From assembly GCA_036525975.1 (NCBI GenBank), contig DATCZK010000059.1:1-8288 (forward strand): a stretch of 8,288 nt of DNA, read 5' to 3'. Position numbers and translations under genes: made by a program. Shown here one piece after another: positions 1 to 5,720 of this stretch. How positions within the stretch are numbered: position 1 is the stretch's first letter; every line of letters begins with the position of its first letter. The notes below the pieces were generated by a model. The model was given only the letters and a program-made list of their open reading frames with translations. It searched no databases and was not told the origin of the DNA. The stretch comes from Quisquiliibacterium sp036525975 (lineage in GTDB: Bacteria > Pseudomonadota > Gammaproteobacteria > Burkholderiales > Burkholderiaceae_E).

Positions 1-1
1 G

Positions 2-490
2 CTGCGCTTCGCCAAGATCATGGGCGCGCACGTGACGGTGATCTCGTCGAGCGACGAGAAGATCGAGCGGCTGCGCGCGATGGGCGCCGACGCCACCGTG
101 AACTACCGCGAGCATCCCGAGTGGTACAGGCCGGCGCGCGAGATCACCGGCGGGCGCGGATTCGACCACATCGTCGAGCTCGGTGGCGAGAAGACGCTGC
201 CGCAGTCGCTGCGTTGCGTTCGCCCGGGCGGGGTGCTGTCGATGATCGGCGTTCTCTCGGGGCCTTCGATGGCCACCGCGCTGGGCCTGGTCGTGACGCG
301 GCAGGTGAGGATGCAGGGCGTCACGGTGGGTCACCGCGACGGATTCGAGGCGATGGTGCGCGCGCTCGAGCAGCACCGCGTGGAGCCGGTGATCGATCGC
401 GTGTTCGCGTTCGAGGCGCTGAAGGAGGCGCTCCCCTACCTCAAGAGCGGCGCGCACTTCGGGAAGGTGTGCATCCGCCACGGCGCCTGA
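2..490 (+). CDS. Zinc-type NAD(P)-dependent alcohol dehydrogenase / quinone oxidoreductase, C-terminal part (5' end outside window)
   Basis: The reading frame is open from the left edge and ends at TGA 488-490, giving 162 visible residues of a medium-chain dehydrogenase/reductase; the N-terminal catalytic domain (roughly 170-190 residues in this family) lies upstream of the window. What is visible is the second half of the Rossmann fold: an AKIMGAHV strand-helix stretch, then VISSSDEKIERLRAMGADA, where the SSSDEK segment after the beta strand is the usual cofactor-discriminating position. Next come a GGRGFDHIVELGG turn, the GGVLSMIGVLSG strand, and the family-typical ending with a HFGKVCIR segment. 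The MDR superfamily oxidises alcohols or reduces quinones/enals with NAD(P)H. Zinc ligands cannot be checked because they lie in the missing half, so the substrate and zinc content are unknown. The gene ends only 16 bp from the convergent gene on the other strand. The family call is confident; the specific reaction is not. Confidence 0.88.
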   Translation: MRFAKIMGAHVTVISSSDEKIERLRAMGADATVNYREHPEWYRPAREITGGRGFDHIVELGGEKTLPQSLRCVRPGGVLSMIGVLSGPSMATALGLVVTRQVRMQGVTVGHRDGFEAMVRALEQHRVEPVIDRVFAFEALKEALPYLKSGAHFGKVCIRHGA

Positions 491-506
491 ATCGGCGAGC
501 CGTCTC

Positions 507-1076
507 TCACTTCTTCGGCGCCTTCCTTGCGGCCGTCGCCTTGGCCGGGGCCTTGGCCGGGGCCTTGGCCGTCGCCTTGGCCGGTGCCGCCGCCTTGCTC
601 GCCGCGCCCTTGAGCTCTCTGGCCATGTAGTCGAGCTCGTCCTTGCAGCCCGCTTCGGTCTGCCCCAGCACGAAGCGCTCGATCTGGCCGCCGATCAGCG
701 GAATGCGCGCCTTCGCGCGATGGCCGATCTCGTAGACGCAGCCCTTGCCCGCGGGGCGCAGGCTGATCGTGGCGCTCACCTCCACCGGCTGGCCGGTCAC
801 CGTGAGCAGGTACGTGGCCTCCTTGCCGCCGTCGCCGTCGTCGCTCCACTTCTCCTCGATCACGATCTGCTGCACCGGATTGAACAGCCTGGCGAGGAAC
901 GACGGGAGCTCGCGCTCGACCTTGCGCTTCATCGTGACGGCGTGGCCGGTGCCGGCCTTCTTCACCTTGCAATCGGCCGAGAGCTCGCCGAGGTCGAGCG
1001 AGCGCTGCTCGAGGAACTCCGGATCGGTGAAGGCGGCGTACACGGCGTCGATCGGGGCGCTGAACTTGACTTGCAT
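507..1076 (-). CDS. DUF2505 / SRPBCC-like protein with Ala-Lys-Pro-rich C-terminal tail
   Basis: This encodes 189 residues. The ATG (complement of 1074-1076) has GGAG 7 nt upstream (complement of 1084-1087). The N-terminus reads MQVKFSAPIDAVYAAFTDPE, the first strand and helix of a START/SRPBCC-type lipid- or ligand-binding fold. The following strands (VTMKRKVERELPSF, QQIVIEEKW, VEVSATISLRP) and the long C-terminal helix (GGQIERFVLGQTEAG, about 129-143) match my memory of DUF2505, a family of unknown function. No signal peptide or membrane segment is visible, so it is probably cytosolic. Residues about 158-189 form a low-complexity tail of AKAP/AKAT tetrapeptides ending in KAPKK, resembling histone H1-like tails; it is encoded by a 12-bp tandem repeat and may be disordered and nucleic-acid-binding. 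The gene lies 34 bp downstream of the conserved hypothetical gene on the same strand, so the two are probably cotranscribed. Ligand and role are unknown. Confidence 0.8.
   Translation of the reverse strand: MQVKFSAPIDAVYAAFTDPEFLEQRSLDLGELSADCKVKKAGTGHAVTMKRKVERELPSFLARLFNPVQQIVIEEKWSDDGDGGKEATYLLTVTGQPVEVSATISLRPAGKGCVYEIGHRAKARIPLIGGQIERFVLGQTEAGCKDELDYMARELKGAASKAAAPAKATAKAPAKAPAKATAARKAPKK
538..585. repeat. Four tandem 12-bp units coding the AKAP/AKAT tail
   Basis: Four consecutive 12-bp units lie at 538-549, 550-561, 562-573 and 574-585. The first two are identical (GCCTTGGCCGGG); the third and fourth differ only in the last two or three bases. Being a multiple of three, the array keeps the frame of the minus-strand gene and produces its A-K-A-P/T tetrapeptides. 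Such arrays can change copy number by slippage, which would lengthen or shorten the tail without breaking the gene. Confidence 0.85.
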
Positions 1077-1110
1077 CGTCTCACTCCGTTGGAAGGGCTC
1101 GCTCGATGGC

Positions 1111-1518
1111 TCACAGAGAATAGTCGCCGATCCAGGCGCCGTCGCGAAAGTCGATCGACAGTTCGCGCGGCGCGAACCTTCGCGACGCCGCCGTGGCCAC
1201 CTCGGCTTCGGGCTGCCGGCCCAGCCGCTCGGCTTCGTCCATCGAGCAGGGGGTCGAGGTCACGACGCGAAAGTACACGGCGAGACGCTCGTTCACCCAC
1301 GCGAGCGGGGCCGGCGCCGATCGATCGCGCACGTGCACGGCCTTCTTCACCAGGCACGAGAAGTACAGCTCGAGTTCCAGCACGAGCGGGGCCTCGCGGC
1401 GGGCCAGTTCGCGATCGGCCGCTTCCGACCAGCGCACCGCCAGGTCGCGCCCGTTGATCCGCGCGCGCCCGGTGCGCGGGGCGATGGTGGCATCGGGCGT
1501 GGTGAGCGTGTATTGCAT
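1111..1518 (-). CDS. Conserved hypothetical protein, 135 aa, function unknown
   Basis: I do not recognise a named family. Two in-frame ATG codons compete: one at the complement of 1522-1524 and one at the complement of 1516-1518. A perfect AGGAGG (complement of 1528-1533) sits only 3 nt from the first but 9 nt from the second, so I chose the second; the product begins MQYTLTTPDA. It is a soluble protein with no signal peptide or membrane helix. Features that look structured and conserved are a hydrophobic strand VLELELYFSCLVKKAVHV (about 46-63) and YFRVVTSTPCSMDEAERLGRQ (about 82-102), with two cysteines (C55, C91). The C-terminus ends FRDGAWIGDYSL. It is the first gene of a two-gene unit with the DUF2505-like gene and is divergent from arfB. 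Coding is supported by the strong ribosome binding site, the codon pattern, and the absence of a better frame here. Confidence 0.72.
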   Translation of the reverse strand: MQYTLTTPDATIAPRTGRARINGRDLAVRWSEAADRELARREAPLVLELELYFSCLVKKAVHVRDRSAPAPLAWVNERLAVYFRVVTSTPCSMDEAERLGRQPEAEVATAASRRFAPRELSIDFRDGAWIGDYSL

Positions 1519-1527
1519 CGGCATCGT

Positions 1528-1533
1528 CCTCCT
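1528..1533 (-). promoter_or_regulatory. Perfect Shine-Dalgarno deciding the start of the conserved hypothetical gene
   Basis: The complement reads AGGAGG. Its spacing is 3 nt to the upstream ATG (1524) and 9 nt to the next ATG (1518), which favours the downstream start. Confidence 0.7.
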
Positions 1534-1573
1534 CGTGCAGCCAACAGTTTGCCCGAAGCCTCGCGCCCGTGCC

Positions 1574-1611
1574 CGCGCGAGCGGCGCCGGCGCGCTGGCG
1601 CCGCCCGCGCG
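1574..1611. other. GC-rich inverted repeat (hairpin) in the divergent intergenic region
   Basis: Bases 1574-1579 pair with 1606-1611 and 1581-1588 pair with 1597-1604 (GCGGCGCC against GGCGCCGC). The two arms are separated by one A/C mismatch (1580/1605), and the loop is 8 nt. That gives 14 base pairs. No T-run follows on either strand, so a standard intrinsic terminator is unlikely. It lies in the 173-bp gap between the divergent start at 1518 and the arfB start at 1692. It could be a 5' leader structure for arfB, a protein-binding site, or by-product symmetry in very GC-rich DNA. Confidence 0.5.
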
Positions 1612-1691
1612 CAGACGGTGCCGGCGTATCCTTGGTTGCCTGGCACCCCGCGGCGGTCGCCGGACCGAAGCCGCCGCAACGGCACGACGAG

Positions 1692-2111
1692 ATGATCGAC
1701 GACAGGCATCGCGTGGAGATCGCGCCCGAGGAGGTGGAGCTGAGCGCGGTGCGCTCGCAGGGCGCGGGCGGGCAGAACGTGAACAAGGTCGCGAGCGCGA
1801 TCCACCTGCGCTTCGACATCGCCGCGTCGTCGCTGCCCGACGACGTGAAGCGGCGCCTGCTCGCGCTGCGCGACCAGCGCATCTCGCGCGAGGGGGTGCT
1901 GGTGCTCAAGGCGCAGCGCTTCCGCACCCAGGAGGCCAACCGCGACGACGCGCTTCGCCGCCTGCAGGAACTGGTCGATCGCGTGGCCAGGCCCCCGAAG
2001 CCGCGTCGCGCAACGCGCCCCACGCTCGGCTCGCAGGTGCGCAGGGTGGACCGCAAGACGGCGCGGGGTCGGGTCAAGGCGCTGCGGGGAAGGGTCGAGC
2101 CTGCGGATTGA
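1692..2111 (+). CDS. arfB: Alternative ribosome-rescue factor / peptidyl-tRNA hydrolase ArfB (YaeJ family)
   Basis: This encodes 139 residues, matching the usual length of about 140 for ArfB. The enzyme binds ribosomes stalled on mRNAs lacking a stop codon and hydrolyses the peptidyl-tRNA in a tmRNA-independent way. The catalytic GGQ motif is at residues 26-28 inside RSQGAGGQNVNKVASAIHLR (21-40), the RF-1 domain signature. After the compact domain comes the expected basic C-terminal tail (about 105-139, rich in R and K). In known ArfB this tail becomes helical in the empty mRNA entry channel to sense the stall. The frame is open further upstream to a GTG at 1569, but that extension is low-complexity and codes through the hairpin. 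Homologues start just before the RVEI-type first strand, so I chose ATG 1692, although no strong Shine-Dalgarno precedes it. It is divergent from the two-gene minus-strand unit and apparently monocistronic, since the next gene has its own promoter. Confidence 0.9.
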   Translation: MIDDRHRVEIAPEEVELSAVRSQGAGGQNVNKVASAIHLRFDIAASSLPDDVKRRLLALRDQRISREGVLVLKAQRFRTQEANRDDALRRLQELVDRVARPPKPRRATRPTLGSQVRRVDRKTARGRVKALRGRVEPAD

Positions 2112-2128
2112 AGCGCCGGACAATACCG

Positions 2129-2156
2129 TTGACTGCGGTTGTGTACGGTATACAAT
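2129..2156 (+). promoter_or_regulatory. Putative sigma70 promoter for the GntR-thiolase-ligase-HyuAB operon
   Basis: A TTGACT -35 box (2129-2134) is followed after 16 bp by TACAAT (2151-2156); an overlapping TATACA at 2149-2154 would give 14 bp. This is the only AT-richer island in the region and stands just upstream of the first gene of the operon. The predicted transcript start is around 2162-2165, inside the A-run after the -10 box. Confidence 0.65.
2139..2155. promoter_or_regulatory. 17-bp palindromic operator, likely the GntR regulator's own site
   Basis: TTGTGTACGGTATACAA is palindromic apart from its central base and one symmetric mismatched pair, giving TTGTxTACxGTAxACAA. GntR/FadR-type regulators typically bind short palindromes with GT...AC cores, and TTGTATACAA-like sites are common among FCD-domain members. 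It spans the promoter spacer and the -10 box, where bound protein would block RNA polymerase. The gntR gene immediately downstream makes autorepression, relieved by a pathway metabolite, the natural reading. A further ATACCG at 2123-2128 is an inverted copy of CGGTAT at 2146-2151 and may add a half-site. Confidence 0.62.
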
Positions 2157-2169
2157 GGAAAAAAAAGAA

Positions 2170-2212
2170 GGTTCGGCGCGCGCGCGCCGCTGACGCGCGC
2201 TGCGCAAGAACC
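2170..2212 (+). other. Leader hairpin in the 5' UTR of the operon
   Basis: On the transcript, 2170-2174 (GGTTC) pairs with 2208-2212 (GAACC), 2176-2179 with 2202-2205, and 2180-2186 with 2194-2200. This makes 16 base pairs with one small internal loop (G2175 opposite A2206-A2207), a bulged U at 2201 and a 7-nt loop. It lies between the predicted promoter and the regulator's start. No T-run follows, so it is not a standard intrinsic terminator. It may stabilise the mRNA or modulate translation; no riboswitch class is recognisable. Confidence 0.5.
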
Positions 2213-2244
2213 CTCGACCAAGCGTGGGGGCAGACGTGGTGGCA

Positions 2245-2928
2245 ATGCTCAGGCCGATCGCGAGAGCGCAGGGGCTGGGAAACCAGGTCTACGAGACGCT
2301 GCGCGAGCACTTGCGCGCCGGCGTGCTGCGCGCGGGCGACCGCCTCACCGAGGTCGACATCGCCACCCGGCTCGGCGTGTCGCGCACACCGGTGCGCGAG
2401 GCGCTCGCGAGGCTTGCGAGCGAGGGGCTGGTCGATTCCGAGGGGCGCGGCTACGCCGTGCCCACGTTCGGCGAGCGCGACGCCGACGAGATCTACGAAG
2501 TGCGCTTCCTGCTCGAGCCGGCCGCGATCCGCCAGGCGGCGAAACGGGCAGGCGCGGGCATCGAGCCGCTCGCGCTGGCGCTCGACCAGGCGCAGCGCGC
2601 GCAACGCGACGGCGACGCCGCGGGCTTCGTCGCGGCCAACACCCGATTCCGCGATGCCTGGCTCGCGCTCGTGCCCAACCGGCGTCTGGTGCGCGCGATC
2701 GCGCTGTACGACGCGCACGTGCGCTACCTGAGGGCGGCAACCCTCGACGACGCCGGCATCCGCACGATCGTGCTGCGCGGGATGCAGCGGGTCTTCGACG
2801 CGCTCTCGGCCCGCGACGCCGATGCGGCGGCGCAAGCGATCAGCGCCCACCTGGGCGATGCGAAGACCTATTTCCGAAAGACGGCAGGCCTGTCGGCGCT
2901 CTCCGCGGCCGGGGCCTGCGCGAAATGA
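2245..2928 (+). CDS. GntR-family transcriptional regulator, FCD (FadR) subfamily
   Basis: This encodes 227 residues from ATG 2245. In-frame GTG codons at 2224, 2236 and 2239 are alternatives, and a GGGGG run at 2226-2230 would suit GTG 2236 or 2239 by spacing. Residues about 11-75 form the winged helix-turn-helix, with the family signature GVSRTPVREALARL at 44-57 and the wing at DSEGRGYAVP. Residues about 80-212 are the all-helical FCD effector domain. In typical FCD domains a metal is held by one Asp and three His. Here those positions appear as N132, R136 and M180, with only H202 kept, so the metal site looks lost. As first gene of the operon and next to a palindromic operator, it most likely represses its own transcription and that of the downstream catabolic genes, released by a substrate or CoA intermediate. 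The inducer cannot be inferred from sequence. Confidence 0.9.
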   Translation: MLRPIARAQGLGNQVYETLREHLRAGVLRAGDRLTEVDIATRLGVSRTPVREALARLASEGLVDSEGRGYAVPTFGERDADEIYEVRFLLEPAAIRQAAKRAGAGIEPLALALDQAQRAQRDGDAAGFVAANTRFRDAWLALVPNRRLVRAIALYDAHVRYLRAATLDDAGIRTIVLRGMQRVFDALSARDADAAAQAISAHLGDAKTYFRKTAGLSALSAAGACAK

Positions 2929-2938
2929 GGCCGCGACG

Positions 2939-4144
2939 ATGAGCCACTCTGCACGGATTCCCTATCGCGCCTACTGGAGCACGCCCTTCGCGCGCTGGCA
3001 GGGGGCGCTGTCGCACCTGAACAGCGTGGAGTTCGCCGCCCGCGTGGCGGCGGCCGAGCTGGGAAGGCGCGGCATCCCGCCCGAGGCCCTCGACTACGGC
3101 GTGCTCGGACTCTCGGTTCCGCAGAAGCACTCGTTCTACGGCCTGCCCTGGCTCGCGGGCATGGCCGGTCTCGGGCACCTCGCGGGGCCGACCGTGATGC
3201 AGGCCTGCGCCACCGGCGTGCGCGTGCTGCTCGCCGGCGTGCAGGAGATCGAATCGGGGATGGCCACGGCGGCGCTCGGGCTCTGCTGCGACCGCACCTC
3301 GAACGGGCCTCACATCTACTACCCGAACCCGAAGGGGCCCGGCGGCACCGGCGCCGCCGAGAACTGGGTGATGGACAACTTCGGCTGCGACCCGCTGGGG
3401 CCGCACTCGATGCTGCAAACGGCCGAGAACGTGGCGCGCGCGCACGGCATCTCCACGGCCGAGCAGCACGAGGTGGTGCTGCGGCGCGAGGCGCAGTACC
3501 GCGACGCGCTCGCCGACGACCGCGCGTTCCTCAGGCGTTTCATGACCTTGCCCTTCGCGGTGCCCGACGCCGCGTTCCGGCGCACCGTGGCCGCGCTCGA
3601 GGGCGACGAGGGCGTGTCGACGTCCACCGCCGAGGGGCTCGCGAAGCTGCGCCCGGCGATGGAGGGGGGGTCGGTCACCTTCGGCGGGCAGACGCACCCG
3701 GCCGACGGCAACGCCGCGATCGTCGTCGCCACCCCGGAGCGCGCGCGCGAACTCTCGGCCGATCCGCAGATCGCGATCCGGATCCTCGGCTTCGGCCAGG
3801 CCCGCGCGCCGCTCGCGCAGATGCCCACCGCGACGGTGCCGGCGGCGCAACGCGCGCTCGAGCGGGCCGGAAAGACCTTCGCGCAACTGCACGCGATCAA
3901 GACCCACAACCCGTTCGCGGTCAACGACATCTACTTCGCCAGGCAGACCGGCGTGAGCCTCGAGGCGATCAACAACTTCGGCTGCTCGCTGGTCTGGGGG
4001 CACCCGCAGGCGCCGATGGGCACGCGCGCCGTGATCGAACTGATCGAGGAGCTGGTGCTGCGCGGCGGAGGCTGCGGCCTGTTCACCGGGTGCGCCGCGG
4101 GCGACAGCTCGATGGCGGTGGTGCTCGAGGTGGGCGACGCGTGA
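2939..4144 (+). CDS. Thiolase-family protein (acetyl-CoA acetyltransferase / SCP-x-like)
   Basis: This encodes 401 residues. ATG 2939 is preceded at 8 nt by TGAGG, which overlaps the stop of the gntR gene and implies translational coupling; longer upstream starts would run into the regulator. The family cleaves beta-ketoacyl-CoA with CoA or runs the reverse condensation. The nucleophilic cysteine is C90 in MQACATG. The C-terminal half has HNPFAVND (H323 onward), which aligns with the HDCF-type motif of SCP-x thiolases rather than the NEAF of classical ones. It also carries the GHP motif (H355) and an acid/base cysteine C385 in TGCAAGD, where classical thiolases have C-x-G-G-G. All four catalytic elements therefore have candidates, so it is probably an active enzyme of a divergent subgroup. 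Soluble, no targeting signal. Beside a CoA ligase and HyuAB genes, it would plausibly release acetyl-CoA from a beta-ketoacyl-CoA. Chain specificity is unknown. Confidence 0.87.
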   Translation: MSHSARIPYRAYWSTPFARWQGALSHLNSVEFAARVAAAELGRRGIPPEALDYGVLGLSVPQKHSFYGLPWLAGMAGLGHLAGPTVMQACATGVRVLLAGVQEIESGMATAALGLCCDRTSNGPHIYYPNPKGPGGTGAAENWVMDNFGCDPLGPHSMLQTAENVARAHGISTAEQHEVVLRREAQYRDALADDRAFLRRFMTLPFAVPDAAFRRTVAALEGDEGVSTSTAEGLAKLRPAMEGGSVTFGGQTHPADGNAAIVVATPERARELSADPQIAIRILGFGQARAPLAQMPTATVPAAQRALERAGKTFAQLHAIKTHNPFAVNDIYFARQTGVSLEAINNFGCSLVWGHPQAPMGTRAVIELIEELVLRGGGCGLFTGCAAGDSSMAVVLEVGDA

Positions 4145-4227
4145 TGCGCAACGCGGCGGGCACGGCGTGCGCGATCGCGCGAAGGGCGGCCGTCGCGCGT
4201 TGCGACGCGGGGTGGGCCTGGCGATGA
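4144..4227 (+). CDS. Possible 27-aa coupling ORF bridging the thiolase and ligase genes
   Basis: An ATG at 4144 shares its A with the thiolase stop (TGATG, 4142-4146). It opens a 27-codon frame, starting MRNAAGTACAIARR, that ends in TGA 4225-4227. That stop overlaps the ligase ATG at 4224 as ATGA. A GAGGTG Shine-Dalgarno-like hexamer at 4127-4132 lies 11 nt before the start. The peptide is Ala/Arg-rich and resembles no family I know. It may serve only to carry ribosomes across the 79-nt gap between the two large genes, or be a coincidence in stop-poor GC-rich sequence. Confidence 0.3.
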   Translation: MRNAAGTACAIARRAAVARCDAGWAWR

Positions 4228-5720
4228 ACATCTCGAACTGGATCGAAGGTTGGGCGAGGCTGGCGCCGCAGGCCACCGCGGTGCGCTTCGGCGGCGACGC
4301 GATCTCCTTCGCCGCGCTCGCCGCGCGCGTGCGCGGCGCCGCGGCGGCGCTCTCCGCCGCCGGCGTGAAGCGCTCCGACCGCGTGGCCTACCTCGGGCTG
4401 AACTCGCCGGCGCAGCTCGCGCTGCTCTTCGCCTGCGCCCGGCTCGGCGCGATCTTCGTGCCGATGAACTGGCGCCTCGCCGCGCCCGAGCACTCGATGA
4501 CGCTCGCCGACTGCTCGCCCGCGGCGCTGTTGATCGACCCGGCGTTCGAACGCGACGCCGGCGCGATCGAACACAAGCCGCCCGTTGCGCTCGTGTGCGA
4601 CCCGCAGTGCGAGTGGCTGGGCTCGTACGGCGACGACACGCCGGATCCGCGAGGCATCGGCGAGCGCGACCCGGTGCTGCTCAGCTACACCTCGGGGTCC
4701 ACCGGGCGGCCCAAGGGCGTCGTGCTGAGCCACGAGGCGCTTCTGTTCAACGCGATCAACAGCACCCACCTGCACGCGCTGCGCAGCTCCGACACGGTGC
4801 TCACCTCGCTGCCGCTGTTTCACGTGGGCGGGCTCAACAACCAGACGCTTCCGGCGCTGCACGCGGGCGCCTGCGTGCTGCTGCACGCGAAGTTCGACCC
4901 GGACGCGGCCTTCGACGCGATCGAGGGCGGCGAAGTCACGCTCACCTGCCTGGTGCCTGCCCAGCTCGACATGATGATGGCGAGCCCGCGCTGGGAGCGC
5001 GCCAGCTTCGGCGGCCTGCGGATGATCGCCACCGGCTCGACGCTGATCCCGGAGCGCGTCTCGCGCGCGGTGCATGCGAAGGGCGTTCCGCTGGTGCAGA
5101 TCTACGGGGCCACCGAGACCTGCCCGATCGCCACCTACCTTCCCGCGGCCGACGCGATGCGCGTGCCCGGGTCCGCCGGGAAGGCGGCCGTGCACTGCGA
5201 GGTGCGCGTCGTCGACGAGACCGGCGCGGCGCGCGCTTGCGGCGAGATCGGGGAGATCGAGGTGCGCGGCCCGAACCTGATGACCGGCTACTGGGGAATG
5301 CCGCAGGAGTCCGCCCGCGCGCTGCGCGAGGGCTGGTATCGCACCGGCGACGCGGGCTACTTCGACGAGCAGGGGTACCTGCACGTGAGCGGGAGGCTCA
5401 GGGACGTCGTGATCACCGGCGGCGAGAACGTCTACCCTGCCGAGGTGGAGAACATACTCGCCGAGAGCGCCGAGCTGCGCGAGGCGGCGGTGGTCGGCCA
5501 GCCCGACGAGCGCTGGGGCGAGATCGTGGTGGCCGTCGTCGTGCGCAGCGAAGGCAGCACGATCGACGAGGCTGGGGTGCGCGAGTGCCTGCGCGACCGG
5601 ATCGCGCGCTACAAGCATCCGCGCAGGGTGGTGTTCGTTGACGCGCTGCCGCGCACCGCGCTTGGCAAGGTGCGCAAGGAAGAGGTGCGGCGCATTGTGG
5701 AGAACTCGAAATGGCACTGA
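4224..5720 (+). CDS. AMP-forming acyl-CoA ligase (ANL superfamily)
   Basis: This encodes 498 residues from ATG 4224, preceded at 7 nt by GGGGTGGG. An in-frame GTG at 4167 would add 19 basic residues with no family support. The enzyme activates a carboxylic acid with ATP to an acyl-AMP and transfers it to CoA. The adenylation core motifs are all present: the P-loop YTSGSTGRPKG (155-165), the aromatic/His region LPLFHVGG (196-203), YGATE (294-298), YRTGD (372-376), the hinge GRLRDVVITGGENVYPAEVE (390-409), and the catalytic lysine K482 in PRTALGK. Length is normal and nothing is missing. The end of the gene overlaps the HyuA-family start by 10 bp. Context suggests its substrate is the keto acid made by the downstream enzyme, as benzoylacetate-CoA ligase serves acetophenone carboxylase. 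The sequence alone cannot distinguish this from a fatty-acid or aryl-acid ligase. Confidence 0.92.
   Translation: MNISNWIEGWARLAPQATAVRFGGDAISFAALAARVRGAAAALSAAGVKRSDRVAYLGLNSPAQLALLFACARLGAIFVPMNWRLAAPEHSMTLADCSPAALLIDPAFERDAGAIEHKPPVALVCDPQCEWLGSYGDDTPDPRGIGERDPVLLSYTSGSTGRPKGVVLSHEALLFNAINSTHLHALRSSDTVLTSLPLFHVGGLNNQTLPALHAGACVLLHAKFDPDAAFDAIEGGEVTLTCLVPAQLDMMMASPRWERASFGGLRMIATGSTLIPERVSRAVHAKGVPLVQIYGATETCPIATYLPAADAMRVPGSAGKAAVHCEVRVVDETGAARACGEIGEIEVRGPNLMTGYWGMPQESARALREGWYRTGDAGYFDEQGYLHVSGRLRDVVITGGENVYPAEVENILAESAELREAAVVGQPDERWGEIVVAVVVRSEGSTIDEAGVRECLRDRIARYKHPRRVVFVDALPRTALGKVRKEEVRRIVENSKWH

Noticed and set aside
487..530. Search for an intrinsic terminator between the convergent genes at 490 and 507
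   Set aside because: The gap is only 16 bp and I found no stem followed by a T-run on either strand.
1569..1691. A 41-residue N-terminal extension of ArfB from GTG 1569
   Set aside because: The extension is low-complexity, encoded through a hairpin, and ArfB homologues begin close to the ATG at 1692.
2155..2193. A 12-codon leader ORF (MEKKEGSARARR)
   Set aside because: Its ATG overlaps the predicted -10 box, upstream of the likely transcript start, so it would not be transcribed from that promoter.
962..2245. A 427-codon minus-strand frame spanning several genes
   Set aside because: It overlaps arfB, the hypothetical gene and the promoter island in a different frame, with Arg/Ser-rich sequence and no domain.
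1193..2731. A 512-codon plus-strand frame running across the hypothetical gene, arfB and the regulator
   Set aside because: It crosses three supported genes in other frames and the operon promoter, and its translation is Arg/Ala-rich without domains.
4167..4223. Extended N-terminus of the CoA ligase from GTG 4167
   Set aside because: The 19 added residues are basic and unlike ANL N-termini; ATG 4224 has a G-rich ribosome binding site at 7 nt and leads directly into the family start.
2840..4276. A 478-codon minus-strand frame opposite the thiolase
   Set aside because: The thiolase catalytic motifs are on the plus strand; the antisense product is an Arg/His/Ala-rich shadow.
4083..5717. A 544-codon minus-strand frame opposite the CoA ligase
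   Set aside because: The plus strand carries every ANL motif in order; the antisense translation is low-complexity and family-less.
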